Origin: Mycobacterium sp. SMC-8
GTDB taxonomy: Bacteria; Actinomycetota; Actinomycetes; Mycobacteriales; Mycobacteriaceae
Direction: 5' to 3'
DNA: 64,000 nt
Assembly (NCBI RefSeq): GCF_025263565.1
Contig: NZ_CP079865.1
Span: 4,650,001-4,714,000 of the forward strand
Positions within the stretch are counted from its first letter, which is position 1. Every line of letters begins with the position of its first letter. A program made the position numbers and the translations under genes. Positions 35,641 through 44,609 of the stretch are shown here, piece by piece. The notes under the pieces are model-generated. The model was not told the origin of the DNA. It saw nothing but the letters and a program-made list of their open reading frames with translations, and made no database searches.

Positions 35641-37974
35641 GTGATCAAGTCTGGCCCGGTCAAATCCGTAAACGCCCGTCTCGCTGCAGAACTGGCCGTA
35701 GGGGAGTCGCAGGTCGCCGCGGCGGTGCGCCTGCTCGACGAGGGTGCGACGGTGCCGTTCATCGCCCGCTACCGCAAGGAGGTCACCGGCAGCCTCGACG
35801 ACGGTCAGCTGCGTGTGCTGGAGGAGCGGTTGGCCTATCTGCGCGAGCTCGACGACCGGCGCAACGCGGTGCTGGCCTCGATCAAGGAGCAGGGCAAACT
35901 CACCGATGACCTGACCGCGGCGCTGATGGCCGCCGACACCAAGGCCCGTGTCGAGGACATCTATCTGCCGTTCAAACCGAAGCGGCGGACCAAGGCGCAG
36001 ATCGCCCGCGAGGCAGGCCTGCAGCCGCTGGCCGAAAGCCTGCTGACCGACCCGGCCCAGGTGCCCGAGGAGGCGGCCGCGGAGTACCTCGGTGAGAGCG
36101 TGCCCGACGCCGCCGCGGCACTCGACGGGGCACGCCACATCATCGTCGAGCGCGCCGCCGAGGACGCCGAGCTGGTGGGCGCACTGCGGGAACGCTTCTG
36201 GGAGCACGGCGTGCTGAGGACCAGGCCCGCATCCGAGGGATCCGTGAACGCGGAGAAGGCGCAGAAGTTCCGCGACTACTTCGACCACTGCGAGCAGCTC
36301 TGGGCGATGCCGTCCCACCGGGTGCTGGCGGTGCTGCGCGGCGAGAAGGAGCAGGTGCTGGCGCTGAGCCTGGACGGCGGGGACGAGGACACCTACCAGG
36401 CGATGATCGCCGCCGCGCTGGGCGTCGACCTGACCGCGGCCGCACCGGCCACCCCGTGGCTGGCTGCCACGGTCGGCTTCGCGTGGCGCACCCGGCTGTC
36501 GGTGTCGGCGTCGGTGGACGCCCGGGTGCGGCTGCGGCTGCGGGCCGAGCAGGACGCCGTCGCGGTGTTCGCCAAGAACCTCAAGGACCTGCTGTTGGCC
36601 GCGCCCGCGGGCAACCGCACCACGATGGGGCTCGATCCCGGCTTCCGGACCGGGGTGAAGGTCGCCGTCGTGGACGGCACCGGCAAGGTGCTCGACACCT
36701 GCGCGATCTATCCGCACCAGCCGCAGAAGCAGTGGGACCAGGCCAAGGCGACGCTGGCAGCACTGGTGGTGCGCCACGGCGTCGAGCTGATCGCGGTGGG
36801 CAACGGCACCGCGTCCCGCGAAACCGACGCATTGGCAAGTGAACTCATCGCCGACGTTCGGGCAGCGGGGGGCACGGCGCCGGCCAAGGCGATGGTCAGC
36901 GAGGCCGGCGCGTCGGTGTACTCGGCGTCGGCCTACGCCGCGCACGAGCTGCCGGATCTCGACGTCACCCTGCGGGGTGCGGTGTCCATCGCCCGGCGCC
37001 TGCAGGACCCGCTCGCCGAGCTCGTCAAGATCGAGCCCAAGTCCATCGGGGTGGGGCAGTACCAGCACGACATCACCCCCGGCATCCTGGCCAGAAGCCT
37101 TGGCGCGGTGGTCGAGGACGCGGTGAACGCCGTCGGCGTGGACCTCAACACCGCGTCGGTTCCGCTGTTGTCGCGGGTCTCGGGGATCACCGAGTCGCTG
37201 GCCGAGGCGATCGTCGCTCACCGCGACAAGGCCGGCCGGTTCCAGAACCGCCGCGCGCTGCTCGACGTTCCCCGGCTGGGGCCCAAGGCTTTCGAGCAGT
37301 GCGCCGGCTTCCTGCGGATCCGCGACGGGCAGGACCCGCTGGACGCGTCCGGCGTGCACCCCGAGTCCTATCCGGTGGTGCGGCGCATCCTGGACCGCTC
37401 GAACGTCACGCTCGCCGAGATCATCGGCAACGAACGCGCGCTGCGGCAACTGCGGCCCGTCGACTTCGCCGACGACCGGTTCGGCATCCCGACGGTGACC
37501 GACATCCTCGCCGAGCTGGAGAAGCCCGGCCGCGACCCTCGTCCGGCGTTCACCACTGCGACGTTCGCCGCCGGAGTGGAGAAGGTCGCCGACCTCAAGG
37601 TCGGGATGATCCTGGAGGGCGTGGTGACCAATGTGGCGGCGTTCGGCGCGTTCGTCGACGTGGGTGTGCACCAGGACGGGCTCGTGCACGTCTCGGCGAT
37701 GGCCGACCGCTTCGTCTCCGACCCGCACGAAGTGGTGCGCTCAGGTCAGGTGGTGCGGGTCAAGGTCGTCGACGTCGACGTCGACCGGCAGCGCATCGGC
37801 CTGAGCCTGCGCCTCAACGACGAGGCCAAGCCCGAGCGCGGCCCCCGGCGCGCCGAACGGCCAGGACCTCCGAAGCGGAATCCGCAGCGCACCAACAACT
37901 CCGGACGTCGTGAGCAGAGCCGCCCGGCCGGCTCGATGGCGCAGGCGTTACGGGACGCGGGCTTCGGCCGATGA
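35641..37974 (+). CDS. Tex-family RNA-binding transcription accessory protein
   Basis: About 777 residues from GTG 35641, which follows an AGTAGGG ribosome site; a further GTG at 35617 is less likely. Domain order: Tex N-terminal helical region (VPFIARYRKEVTG), YqgF-like RNase H fold (TTMGLDPGFRTGVKVAVVDG), helix-hairpin-helix pair (VDLNTASVPLLSRVSGIT) and a C-terminal S1 RNA-binding domain (VGMILEGVVTNVAAFGAFVD, VKVVDVDVDRQRIGLSL). Tex binds nucleic acids and is implicated in transcription and RNA metabolism. The basic, Asn-rich tail is disordered. The stop overlaps the next start (ATGA). Confidence 0.93.
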   Translation: MIKSGPVKSVNARLAAELAVGESQVAAAVRLLDEGATVPFIARYRKEVTGSLDDGQLRVLEERLAYLRELDDRRNAVLASIKEQGKLTDDLTAALMAADTKARVEDIYLPFKPKRRTKAQIAREAGLQPLAESLLTDPAQVPEEAAAEYLGESVPDAAAALDGARHIIVERAAEDAELVGALRERFWEHGVLRTRPASEGSVNAEKAQKFRDYFDHCEQLWAMPSHRVLAVLRGEKEQVLALSLDGGDEDTYQAMIAAALGVDLTAAAPATPWLAATVGFAWRTRLSVSASVDARVRLRLRAEQDAVAVFAKNLKDLLLAAPAGNRTTMGLDPGFRTGVKVAVVDGTGKVLDTCAIYPHQPQKQWDQAKATLAALVVRHGVELIAVGNGTASRETDALASELIADVRAAGGTAPAKAMVSEAGASVYSASAYAAHELPDLDVTLRGAVSIARRLQDPLAELVKIEPKSIGVGQYQHDITPGILARSLGAVVEDAVNAVGVDLNTASVPLLSRVSGITESLAEAIVAHRDKAGRFQNRRALLDVPRLGPKAFEQCAGFLRIRDGQDPLDASGVHPESYPVVRRILDRSNVTLAEIIGNERALRQLRPVDFADDRFGIPTVTDILAELEKPGRDPRPAFTTATFAAGVEKVADLKVGMILEGVVTNVAAFGAFVDVGVHQDGLVHVSAMADRFVSDPHEVVRSGQVVRVKVVDVDVDRQRIGLSLRLNDEAKPERGPRRAERPGPPKRNPQRTNNSGRREQSRPAGSMAQALRDAGFGR

Positions 37975-38618
37975 CGAAGGCGGCGCGATGGTGCTCGGCG
38001 GGGGTCGGGGTCGTCGCGCTGCTGACCTCCTGCACCCGGCACGTGGACAACCCGCAGGCGCGGCCCGCATCGCTGGCCGCGCCGATCACCACGCTTCAGG
38101 TCGCCGATCTGCTCAGCCCGAAGGTGTCCGGCGAGGACGGCAATCTGTTCGTGGTCGCCGAGCCGGAGCGCTGCGCCGGGCTGGCCCGCGAGGTGGACCC
38201 GCCGTTCCTCGACGCGCCCGGCCCGCTGGCCACCGACGGCGGGCACTGGATGACCGAGGACGGCCGGTTCTACGTCGAGGAGATGGTTGCGGTCTACCGA
38301 TCGGATTTTGATCCCGCCACGGCGCTGGACACGGTGCGGCAGACCGTAAAACGGTGTGGCGGCACCGCGTTGAGCGTCACGACGATGCGGGACCGCTCCT
38401 ACGACTTCGAGGTGCGGCCACACCCGTCGACCGCACCGGAGGGCACCGTGCTCTGGTCCCTGCGCGCGTCTGATTGGAACTGCGACAACCTGTTCGTGGC
38501 CGCGCACAACGCCGCCGTTGAGATCACCACCTGCGGTGGCGCACCCGGCTATGACGTGCCGGCGCTGGCCGCCGACGCGCTGAAGCGGATCGAGGCGCTG
38601 GCCGACACCACCGCGTGA
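37971..38618 (+). CDS. Lipoprotein with PknH-like extracellular sensor domain
   Basis: A 215-residue protein with signal peptide and lipobox (VVALLTSC, Cys at about residue 21). The mature part resembles the extracellular sensor domain of mycobacterial Ser/Thr kinase PknH: LLSPKVSGEDGNLFVV, CAGLAREVDPPFLDA, VYRSDFDPATALDTVRQTVK-type segments, and four Cys (ERCAG, KRCGG, NWCD-type NCDN, TTCGG) that form disulfides in PknH. The function is unknown; it may bind a ligand at the cell surface. It starts on an ATGA overlap with tex and ends directly against the convergent eutC. Confidence 0.82.
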   Translation: MTKAARWCSAGVGVVALLTSCTRHVDNPQARPASLAAPITTLQVADLLSPKVSGEDGNLFVVAEPERCAGLAREVDPPFLDAPGPLATDGGHWMTEDGRFYVEEMVAVYRSDFDPATALDTVRQTVKRCGGTALSVTTMRDRSYDFEVRPHPSTAPEGTVLWSLRASDWNCDNLFVAAHNAAVEITTCGGAPGYDVPALAADALKRIEALADTTA

Positions 38619-39371
38619 TCAGCCGGGCAACTGGGCCCGCGAGGTGTCCTTGAGCGCCACCCCCGAACGCCCGAGCCGCCGGGCACCGGCGACCAGGACG
38701 GCCGCGGTGCGGGCGGCGGTGCGGTAGTCCAAACCGTCCGGTGGGTGGATGTTGGAGATGCAGTTGCGGTCGGCGTCGGTGCGGCCCACCCGCGGCTGAT
38801 GGGTCAGGTAGATCCCAAGACTGTCCGCAACCGACAGGCCCGGACGCTCGCCGATGACCATCAGCAGTGTCGTCACGCCCAGTGCCGCGCCGACGTGGTC
38901 GCCGAGCGCGACCCGCGCCTGGGTGGCGATCACCGGCGGCGCCAGCCGGTAGTGGCCGTCGAACTCATCGGCCAGCGCTGTGAGCAGTCCGACGCCGTGC
39001 TCGGCCAGCGCGCGCGGGGACAGCCCGTCGGCCAGCACGACGCCGATGTCGGCCCCGGTCTGGGGCAGCGCGTCGACGTCGGCCGGTTGGCGCCCGAGGT
39101 CGGGCCGGCGCAGGTATTCGGCACGGTCGGCCGCGCGGCTGCGCACCAGCAGCGGTGCGCCGAGACCGAGAGCCTCTACCTCGGCGGCGAATGCGTCGGT
39201 GTCCAACGGCACATGGACGGCGTCGCGGGCCGCCGAGTGGGCGGCCTTGAACTCCAGCACGCGACGCGACGGCAGGGCGTTGCCGGCCCGCCCGAGACCG
39301 ATACGGGCCCGGGTGGCGCTGCGCAGCGGCGCCCAGACATCCTCGGGGGAAACGTCTTTCGCGGCGCTCAT
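38619..39371 (-). CDS. eutC: Ethanolamine ammonia-lyase small subunit
   Basis: A 250-residue EutC, the light chain of the adenosylcobalamin-dependent enzyme that cleaves ethanolamine to acetaldehyde and ammonia. Characteristic are DVWAPLRSATRARIGLGRAG, LEFKAAHSAARDAVH, GADIGVVLADGLSPRAL, IGERPGLSVADSLGIYLTH and DADRNCISNIHPPDGL. The ATG at 39371 overlaps the eutB stop (ATGA), giving a permease-eutB-eutC operon. No microcompartment shell, EutA reactivase or aldehyde dehydrogenase gene is in the window. Confidence 0.94.
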   Translation of the reverse strand: MSAAKDVSPEDVWAPLRSATRARIGLGRAGNALPSRRVLEFKAAHSAARDAVHVPLDTDAFAAEVEALGLGAPLLVRSRAADRAEYLRRPDLGRQPADVDALPQTGADIGVVLADGLSPRALAEHGVGLLTALADEFDGHYRLAPPVIATQARVALGDHVGAALGVTTLLMVIGERPGLSVADSLGIYLTHQPRVGRTDADRNCISNIHPPDGLDYRTAARTAAVLVAGARRLGRSGVALKDTSRAQLPG

Positions 39372-40777
39372 GACCCAGCCGCCAGGGCCAGCAGCGGAGA
39401 GGCGGCTGGATCGACCGGCAGCACCCTGCCGTCGTCGTCGGCCATGCCCAGCCGGGCCAGCCACGCCTCGAACTCCGGCGCCGGCCGCAGCTTCAGCGCA
39501 TTGCGGACATACAGCGCGTCATGGAACGCCAGGCTCTGATAGCCCAGCATCACGTCGTCGGCGCCGGGCACGGTGATGACGAAGGCGGCACCGGCCACAC
39601 CGAGCAGGGTCAGCAGCGTGTCCATGTCGTCCTGATCCGCTTCGGCATGGTTGGTGTGGCACACGTCCACACCCATCGGCAGCCCGAGCAGCTTGCCGCA
39701 GAAGTGGTCCTCCAGCCCCGCCCGGATGATCTGTTTGCCGTCATAGAGATACTCGGGGCCGATGAAACCCACGACGGTGTTCACCAGCAGCGGGTCCAGC
39801 GCCCGGGCCACGCCGTAGGCCCTGGTCTCCAGGGTCTGCTGGTCCACCGGGCGGCCGCCGGTGCCCAGGTGCGCTCCCGCCGACAGTGCCGAACCCTGCC
39901 CGGTCTCCAGATACATCACGTTGTCGCCGACGGTGCCGCGGCCCAGCGCACGGCCTGCCTCGTTGGCCTCCTGCAGCATCGGCAGCGTGATGCCGAAGCT
40001 GGCGTTGGCGCCCTGGGTTCCGGCGATCGACTGGAACACCAGGTCGACCGGGGCACCCCGCTCGATGAGCTCCATCGTGGTGGTCACGTGGGTCAGCACG
40101 CAGGACTGCATCGGGATGTCGAACCGCAGCCGGATCTCGTCGAGCAGATGCAGCAGATCCTCGGTGTGCTGTGGCGAGTCGGTGGCCGGGTTGATACCGA
40201 TGACCGCGTCACCGCAGCCCATCAGCAACCCGTCCAGCGTGGCCGCCGCGATGCCCCGCGGATCGTCGGTCGGGTGGTTGGGTTGCAGCCGCGTCGCCAG
40301 CGTGCCCGGCACCCCGATCGAGGTCCGGAACGCGGCGTGCACGGCAGCGCCCGCGGCCACCGCGATCAGATCCTGGTTGCGCATGATCTTCGACACCGCC
40401 GCCACCATCTCCGGGGTGAGCCCCGGAGCGACCGCCGCGATGCGTTCGGCGCTGCCGGCCTGACATGCGGTGTCCAGCAACCAGTCTCGTAGGCCGCCGA
40501 CGGTCAGGTGGGCCACCGGGGCGAACGCCTGCCGGTCGTGGGTGTCGATGATCAGCCGCGTGACGTCGTCGGTCTCGTAGGGCACCACCTGTTCGTCGAG
40601 GAAGGTGGCCAACGGTAGATCGGCGAGAATCCATGCCGCAGCGGCTCTTTCGGCATCGGATTCGGCCGCGCACCCGGCGAGCTCGTCGCCGGAGCGGACC
40701 GGGGTGGCCTTGGCCATCACCTCGACGAGACCGTCGAACTGGTAGGTGTGCCCGCAAACCTGTTGGCGGTAGGTCAC
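39368..40777 (-). CDS. eutB: Ethanolamine ammonia-lyase large subunit
   Basis: A 469-residue EutB TIM-barrel catalytic chain. Start is GTG 40777, which overlaps the permease stop as GTGA; the longer frame to 40900 lies inside the permease gene. Typical segments are YRQQVCGHTYQFDGLVEVMA, GDELAGCAAES, DAVIGINPATDSPQHT, GANASFGITLPML, YLETGQGSALSAGAHLG, EYLYDGKQI and LPMGVDVCHTNHAEADQDDM. It carries the active site for radical-based deamination with EutC and coenzyme B12. The length is close to the family norm (about 460). Confidence 0.95.
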   Translation of the reverse strand: MTYRQQVCGHTYQFDGLVEVMAKATPVRSGDELAGCAAESDAERAAAAWILADLPLATFLDEQVVPYETDDVTRLIIDTHDRQAFAPVAHLTVGGLRDWLLDTACQAGSAERIAAVAPGLTPEMVAAVSKIMRNQDLIAVAAGAAVHAAFRTSIGVPGTLATRLQPNHPTDDPRGIAAATLDGLLMGCGDAVIGINPATDSPQHTEDLLHLLDEIRLRFDIPMQSCVLTHVTTTMELIERGAPVDLVFQSIAGTQGANASFGITLPMLQEANEAGRALGRGTVGDNVMYLETGQGSALSAGAHLGTGGRPVDQQTLETRAYGVARALDPLLVNTVVGFIGPEYLYDGKQIIRAGLEDHFCGKLLGLPMGVDVCHTNHAEADQDDMDTLLTLLGVAGAAFVITVPGADDVMLGYQSLAFHDALYVRNALKLRPAPEFEAWLARLGMADDDGRVLPVDPAASPLLALAAGS

Positions 40778-42213
40778 CTGAGCTCGTCCTCGGCGGCGGC
40801 CACGGCGGCGAACTCCTCGTCGGGGGAGTTGGCCACCAGATGGTGCCGGCTGTAGAGACCGAAGTACGCCATGAACGCCGCGAAGACCAATAGGCAGCAC
40901 AACGCGGCGACGCTGTCCACCAGGAACGTCGCGATGACCGCCAGTACCGCGATCACGAGGGCGAAGCCCGTCGTGATCACGCCGCCCGGGGTGCGGTAGG
41001 GCCGCGGCATGTCCGGCTCGTTCTTGCGCAGCACGATGTGGCTGACCATCATCAGCACGTAACTCAGCGCGGCTCCGAACACCGCCATGTTCAACAGCAG
41101 GGCCCCCTGGCCGATCAGCGACAACAGGAACCCGATCACGCCGGGCACAATCAACGCCAGCGTCGGTGCCTTGCGCGAGTTCGTCACCGACAGGATCTTC
41201 GGCAGGTACCCGGCCCGCGACAGCGCGAAGAGCTGGCGCGAGTAGGCATAGATGATCGAGAAGAAGCTGGCGATCAGCCCGGCGAGTCCGATGTAGTTGA
41301 CGACCTTGGCCCAGGTGCTGTCACCGAGGGCCTCGACGAGCGGGTTCCCCGACTCCGACATCGCGGCCGCGCCGCCGGCGCCCGGTGTGAGGACCAGCAC
41401 GGTCACGCACGTCACCAGCAGCACCGCCATTCCGGCGATGATTCCCTTGGGGACGTTGCGCTCCGGTTCGGCGGCCTCCTCGGCGGCCAGCGGGACGCCT
41501 TCGATGGCCAGGAAGAACCAGATCGCGAAGGGGATCGCCGCCCAGATTCCGAGCAGACCGAAGGGCAACAGGGGCGAGGCGCCGGCAGCGTCGGTGACCG
41601 CGATATCGGTCAGGTTGGCGCTGTCGAACCGCGGGATCGCCGCGATGGCGAACACCACGAGGCCGACCAGCGCGATCGCGGTGATCACGAACATGACCTT
41701 GAGCGCCTCCCCGACACCGGACAGATGGATGCCGATGAAGATGGCGTACGCGGCGAGGTAGACCCACCACCCGTCGGTGATGCCGAACAGGTTGAGCGAT
41801 TCGACGTAGGCGCCGATGAACGTCGCGATCGCGGCCGGCGCGATCGCGTACTCGATCAGGATGGCGGTGCCGGTGGCGAACCCGCCCCACGGGCCGAGTG
41901 CCCGGCGCGCGAACGTGTACCCGCCGCCGGCGGCCGGCAGCGCCGACGACATCTCGGCCATGCCGAGCACCATCGCCAGGTACATCGCCGCGATGATGAC
42001 CGCGGCGATGGCCAGACCGCCGAAGCCGCCCTGCCCGAGGCCGAAGTTCCATCCGGAGTAGTCCCCGGACACCACGTAGCTGATGCCCAGCCCGGCCAGC
42101 AGGATCCAGCCGGCGGTACCCTTCTGCAATTGCCGCTTCTGCAGATATTCCTGTGACTCGCGGTGCTCCTCGACACCGCGCGTGGCGCGGTGGGCACGAC
42201 TCTCGCCGCTCAT
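40774..42213 (-). CDS. eat: Ethanolamine permease (APC superfamily)
   Basis: A 479-residue membrane transporter with about 12 hydrophobic segments. The N-terminal region (YLQKRQLQKGTAGWILLAG, GISYVVSGDYSGWNFGLGQ) is the characteristic start of the ethanolamine-permease family, followed by AEMSSALPAAGGGYTFARRA and IPFAIWFFLAIEGVPLAAEE. It imports ethanolamine for EutBC. ATG 42213 follows AAGGGAG by 8 bases. An inverted repeat at 42262-42278 upstream may be its operator. It heads the eut operon. Confidence 0.93.
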   Translation of the reverse strand: MSGESRAHRATRGVEEHRESQEYLQKRQLQKGTAGWILLAGLGISYVVSGDYSGWNFGLGQGGFGGLAIAAVIIAAMYLAMVLGMAEMSSALPAAGGGYTFARRALGPWGGFATGTAILIEYAIAPAAIATFIGAYVESLNLFGITDGWWVYLAAYAIFIGIHLSGVGEALKVMFVITAIALVGLVVFAIAAIPRFDSANLTDIAVTDAAGASPLLPFGLLGIWAAIPFAIWFFLAIEGVPLAAEEAAEPERNVPKGIIAGMAVLLVTCVTVLVLTPGAGGAAAMSESGNPLVEALGDSTWAKVVNYIGLAGLIASFFSIIYAYSRQLFALSRAGYLPKILSVTNSRKAPTLALIVPGVIGFLLSLIGQGALLLNMAVFGAALSYVLMMVSHIVLRKNEPDMPRPYRTPGGVITTGFALVIAVLAVIATFLVDSVAALCCLLVFAAFMAYFGLYSRHHLVANSPDEEFAAVAAAEDELR

Positions 42214-42261
42214 GAACCGAACTCCCTTCGACGTGTGGGGTAGCACACTACTCCCGTGACG

Positions 42262-42278
42262 TTGCATGCGCGTTGCAA
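42262..42278. promoter_or_regulatory. Inverted repeat upstream of the eut operon
   Basis: TTGCA (42262-42266), 7 bases, TGCAA (42274-42278), 49 bases before the permease ATG. It is a plausible operator for a regulator of the ethanolamine genes; no regulator gene is adjacent. Confidence 0.4.
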
Positions 42279-42430
42279 TGCGGTTCGAAATTGGTTGCGT
42301 CACAACTCTTTTGAACGGAACGAAGGTGCAGAAAGGACCGGCGTGGCCCCCGGTGTGCACATCCTGCGCGCCGCGCGGAACTCGCGGGGCGGCGTTACGC
42401 TCCTGCCGGTCTGCCGAACGCCTGGCGAAA

Positions 42431-42458
42431 CCTAAAGGTCTGAGAGTCGACCTTTAGG
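42431..42458. promoter_or_regulatory. Perfect 10-bp inverted repeat with 8-base loop
   Basis: CCTAAAGGTC (42431-42440) and GACCTTTAGG (42449-42458) are exact complements. The arms are AT-richer than their surroundings. The element sits about 125 bases upstream of the gene at 42583 and 218 bases upstream of the permease. It may be an operator or the hairpin of a leader RNA. Confidence 0.5.
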
Positions 42459-42582
42459 GGGAGCCTATGGCGTGCGGCGGACCGTGTCCAGTACCGATCG
42501 GGCATGAAGCCGACTTTTGTAACACCGGTTCGACGGCGCCCGATAGATCGCACACACCGGTGAACGACGGGAAGGGGACGCC

Positions 42583-43407
42583 GTGGGCATGGTTCTGGGG
42601 CTCTCACTGACTGCCCACGCCGTCGCCTGGGTGCTGGTCGACGACACCGACGGCGCCGTCCTCGATCATGACGATCTCGAGTTCCGGGCCGGCACGGAGA
42701 CCGCCGGGGCCGCCGCCAGGAGCGCCCGCACGATCGCGACCGCCGGCGGCCATGACGTCGACCGGATCCGGCTGACGTTCAGCGACGACGTGACCCGCGA
42801 CGGGCACCGGTTGCGTGAGCAGCTCGACGAGCTCCAGATCGCCGACGTCGACACCGTGCCGCTGGCAGACGCGATGCGCGTGATGATCGCCCCCGACACC
42901 GCGCCCCGCCTCGCCCTGGCCTACGGGGCTGCCCTCGCCGAGAGGCCCGCCGAGGAGACGGCCGGCCCCCGTCGCGGCCTGAGCCGCCGCAGGATCGCGA
43001 TGGCCGTCCTCGGCGCGGCCGCGGCCGCGTTGCTGACCGCCCTGAGCTTGACCTCGGGCGCGGTGCCGGAAGTTCAGCAGACAGACGCCGCGGCATCTGA
43101 TCAGGCCGATACCGGCTGGGTCGCCGTGTCCGCGCCCGCCAGCGGTGTCGCCGGCATGGTCCGCAAGGTGGTCGAGCCGACCGAGCAGGTCGTGACCCCG
43201 TCGTGGCGACCCGCGCCCAGGGCATACGTCCCGGTGCCGGCACCGGCCCGGGCCGCCGTTCCCGCCGCGGTGCCGCACCTGCCCGCTCCGGAGGCCCCGC
43301 AACAACATCTCACCGGCGAATGGCCGGGCCCCGCCACTGTCGTCACCGTGACGCCGGTGCCGGTGGAGATGACAGATCCGACGAACATGTTCACTGCCCT
43401 GCCCTGA
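42583..43407 (+). CDS. Mycobacterial membrane-anchored protein, paralogue of the gene at 8665
   Basis: A 274-residue protein. The N-terminal domain (MVLGLSLTAHAVAWVLVDDT, AARSARTIATAGGHDVDRI, RLTFSDDVTRDGHRLREQLD) aligns with the protein at 8665; a membrane segment follows at about residues 140-160 (IAMAVLGAAAAALLTALSL) and then a Pro/Ala/Val-rich tail, shorter than in the paralogue. GTG 42583 with GAAGGGG 6-10 bases upstream gives the same N-terminal length as the paralogue; ATG 42589 is possible. Function unknown (DUF7159-like). Confidence 0.75.
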   Translation: MGMVLGLSLTAHAVAWVLVDDTDGAVLDHDDLEFRAGTETAGAAARSARTIATAGGHDVDRIRLTFSDDVTRDGHRLREQLDELQIADVDTVPLADAMRVMIAPDTAPRLALAYGAALAERPAEETAGPRRGLSRRRIAMAVLGAAAAALLTALSLTSGAVPEVQQTDAAASDQADTGWVAVSAPASGVAGMVRKVVEPTEQVVTPSWRPAPRAYVPVPAPARAAVPAAVPHLPAPEAPQQHLTGEWPGPATVVTVTPVPVEMTDPTNMFTALP

Positions 43408-43425
43408 GCAGCTAACGTCGACGCC

Positions 43426-44589
43426 GTGACGGCGGTGACCGAACGCGCCCGGGGCCTGCGCGAGCTGGTGCGCGAACAGGCGGCAGAATCCGAGCGGATC
43501 CGCACCATGACGCCGGCGGTCGTGGACGCCATGTGGTCGAGCGGGCTGATGACCGCGTTCAACCCGGTACCGGCCGGCGGGGTGGAACCGACCTTCGCAG
43601 AGATGATCGAGACCTGGATCGAAATGGCTTGGCAGGACGGCTCGTTCGGCTGGGTCGGGATCGCCAACCTGCCGTCGTCCTTCGCCGCGGCCGCCTATCT
43701 TCCCGACGGCGGATTCGCCGAGGTGTTCACCGCCAACGACAACCGCGTCACGATGGGCGGGCAGTTCTTCCCCAACGGCCAGGGCATCGCGGTCGACGGC
43801 GGCTACCGGCTGACCGGATCGTGGAGTTTCGGTTCGGGCACCGGACACGCCGAATACGTCGCGGCCGGTTTCCTGCCGATGGTCGACGGTGAGATGCAGT
43901 GGCTCGCCGAAGGCGTGCCGGATATGCGGGTGGCCGTCGTGCCACGCGCGGATGTGCTGTTCAAGGACGGCTGGCACGTCCAGGGTCTCAAGGGCACCGG
44001 TTCCTACGACTACGCGATCGAGGACGTGTTCGTCCCGCACGACCGCACGTTCGCGTTGTTCACCCGTGAACCGAAGCGGGGGAGTTCACCGGCGACGCGG
44101 ATGGGCATGATGCCCGTGACCGCGGCCGGTCACGCGGCCTGGGCACTCGGCGTGGCCAAGAGCATGCTCGACGATGTCACCGAGCTGGCGGCGACCAAGT
44201 TCCGGATGAGCGACATGGCGGCGCTCGCCAGCCGGCCGACATTCCAGAAAGCGCTGGCGCACCACGTCGCGGCCTGGCGCGCCGCAAGGCTGCTCGTACT
44301 CGACGCGTTCGGTAGCGCCGAATCCGCGGTGGCCGCGGGCGGTGAGCTGACCCCCGCCCTGCGCGCGGACATGCGGGTCGCGGCGGTGTTCGCCACCGAC
44401 ACCTCCCGCGCCTGCGCCGAGTGGGCGCATCTGGCCGCCGGGACCAGTTCGATCCGGGAGGGCAGCCGCCTGGAGCGGGCCTTCCGGGATCTCTACACGG
44501 GAACCCAGCACGCCTTCATCAGCGAGAAGGTGGCGATCGACGCCGCCCAGGTGTGGCTCGGCGTCGTCGAGGACCAGTTCGGGCTCTGA
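43426..44589 (+). CDS. Acyl-CoA dehydrogenase-fold flavin monooxygenase-like protein
   Basis: A 387-residue protein with the fold of group D flavin monooxygenases (HsaA, HpaB-like) and acyl-CoA dehydrogenases. Recognisable regions are MAWQDGSFGWVGIANLPSSF, GYRLTGSWSFGSGTGHAEYV, GLKGTGSYDYAIEDVFVPHD and the C-terminal YTGTQHAFISEKVAIDAAQV. Such enzymes use reduced FMN or FAD to hydroxylate aromatic or steroid-derived substrates; a separate reductase is usually needed. The usual catalytic Glu of acyl-CoA dehydrogenases is not evident. GTG start. It lies 18 bases after the membrane protein gene; the substrate is unknown. Confidence 0.78.
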   Translation: MTAVTERARGLRELVREQAAESERIRTMTPAVVDAMWSSGLMTAFNPVPAGGVEPTFAEMIETWIEMAWQDGSFGWVGIANLPSSFAAAAYLPDGGFAEVFTANDNRVTMGGQFFPNGQGIAVDGGYRLTGSWSFGSGTGHAEYVAAGFLPMVDGEMQWLAEGVPDMRVAVVPRADVLFKDGWHVQGLKGTGSYDYAIEDVFVPHDRTFALFTREPKRGSSPATRMGMMPVTAAGHAAWALGVAKSMLDDVTELAATKFRMSDMAALASRPTFQKALAHHVAAWRAARLLVLDAFGSAESAVAAGGELTPALRADMRVAAVFATDTSRACAEWAHLAAGTSSIREGSRLERAFRDLYTGTQHAFISEKVAIDAAQVWLGVVEDQFGL

Positions 44590-44609
44590 TCGCGGGGCGC
44601 TCGATCAGC

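Larger units (their letters stand above)
42214..42582. other. Intergenic region between the ethanolamine permease and the membrane protein gene
   Basis: This 369-base divergent region contains the TTGCA-N7-TGCAA repeat (42262-42278), the perfect 10-bp inverted repeat at 42431-42458, a palindromic CACCGGTG near 42555 and a possible TTGTAA/GATAGA promoter pair at about 42518-42547. I see no coding sequence that I would support. Confidence 0.5.

Noticed and set aside
35614..37728. A 704-codon minus-strand open frame opposite tex
   Set aside because: Antisense shadow of tex; also it would run through the SigF-type promoter region.
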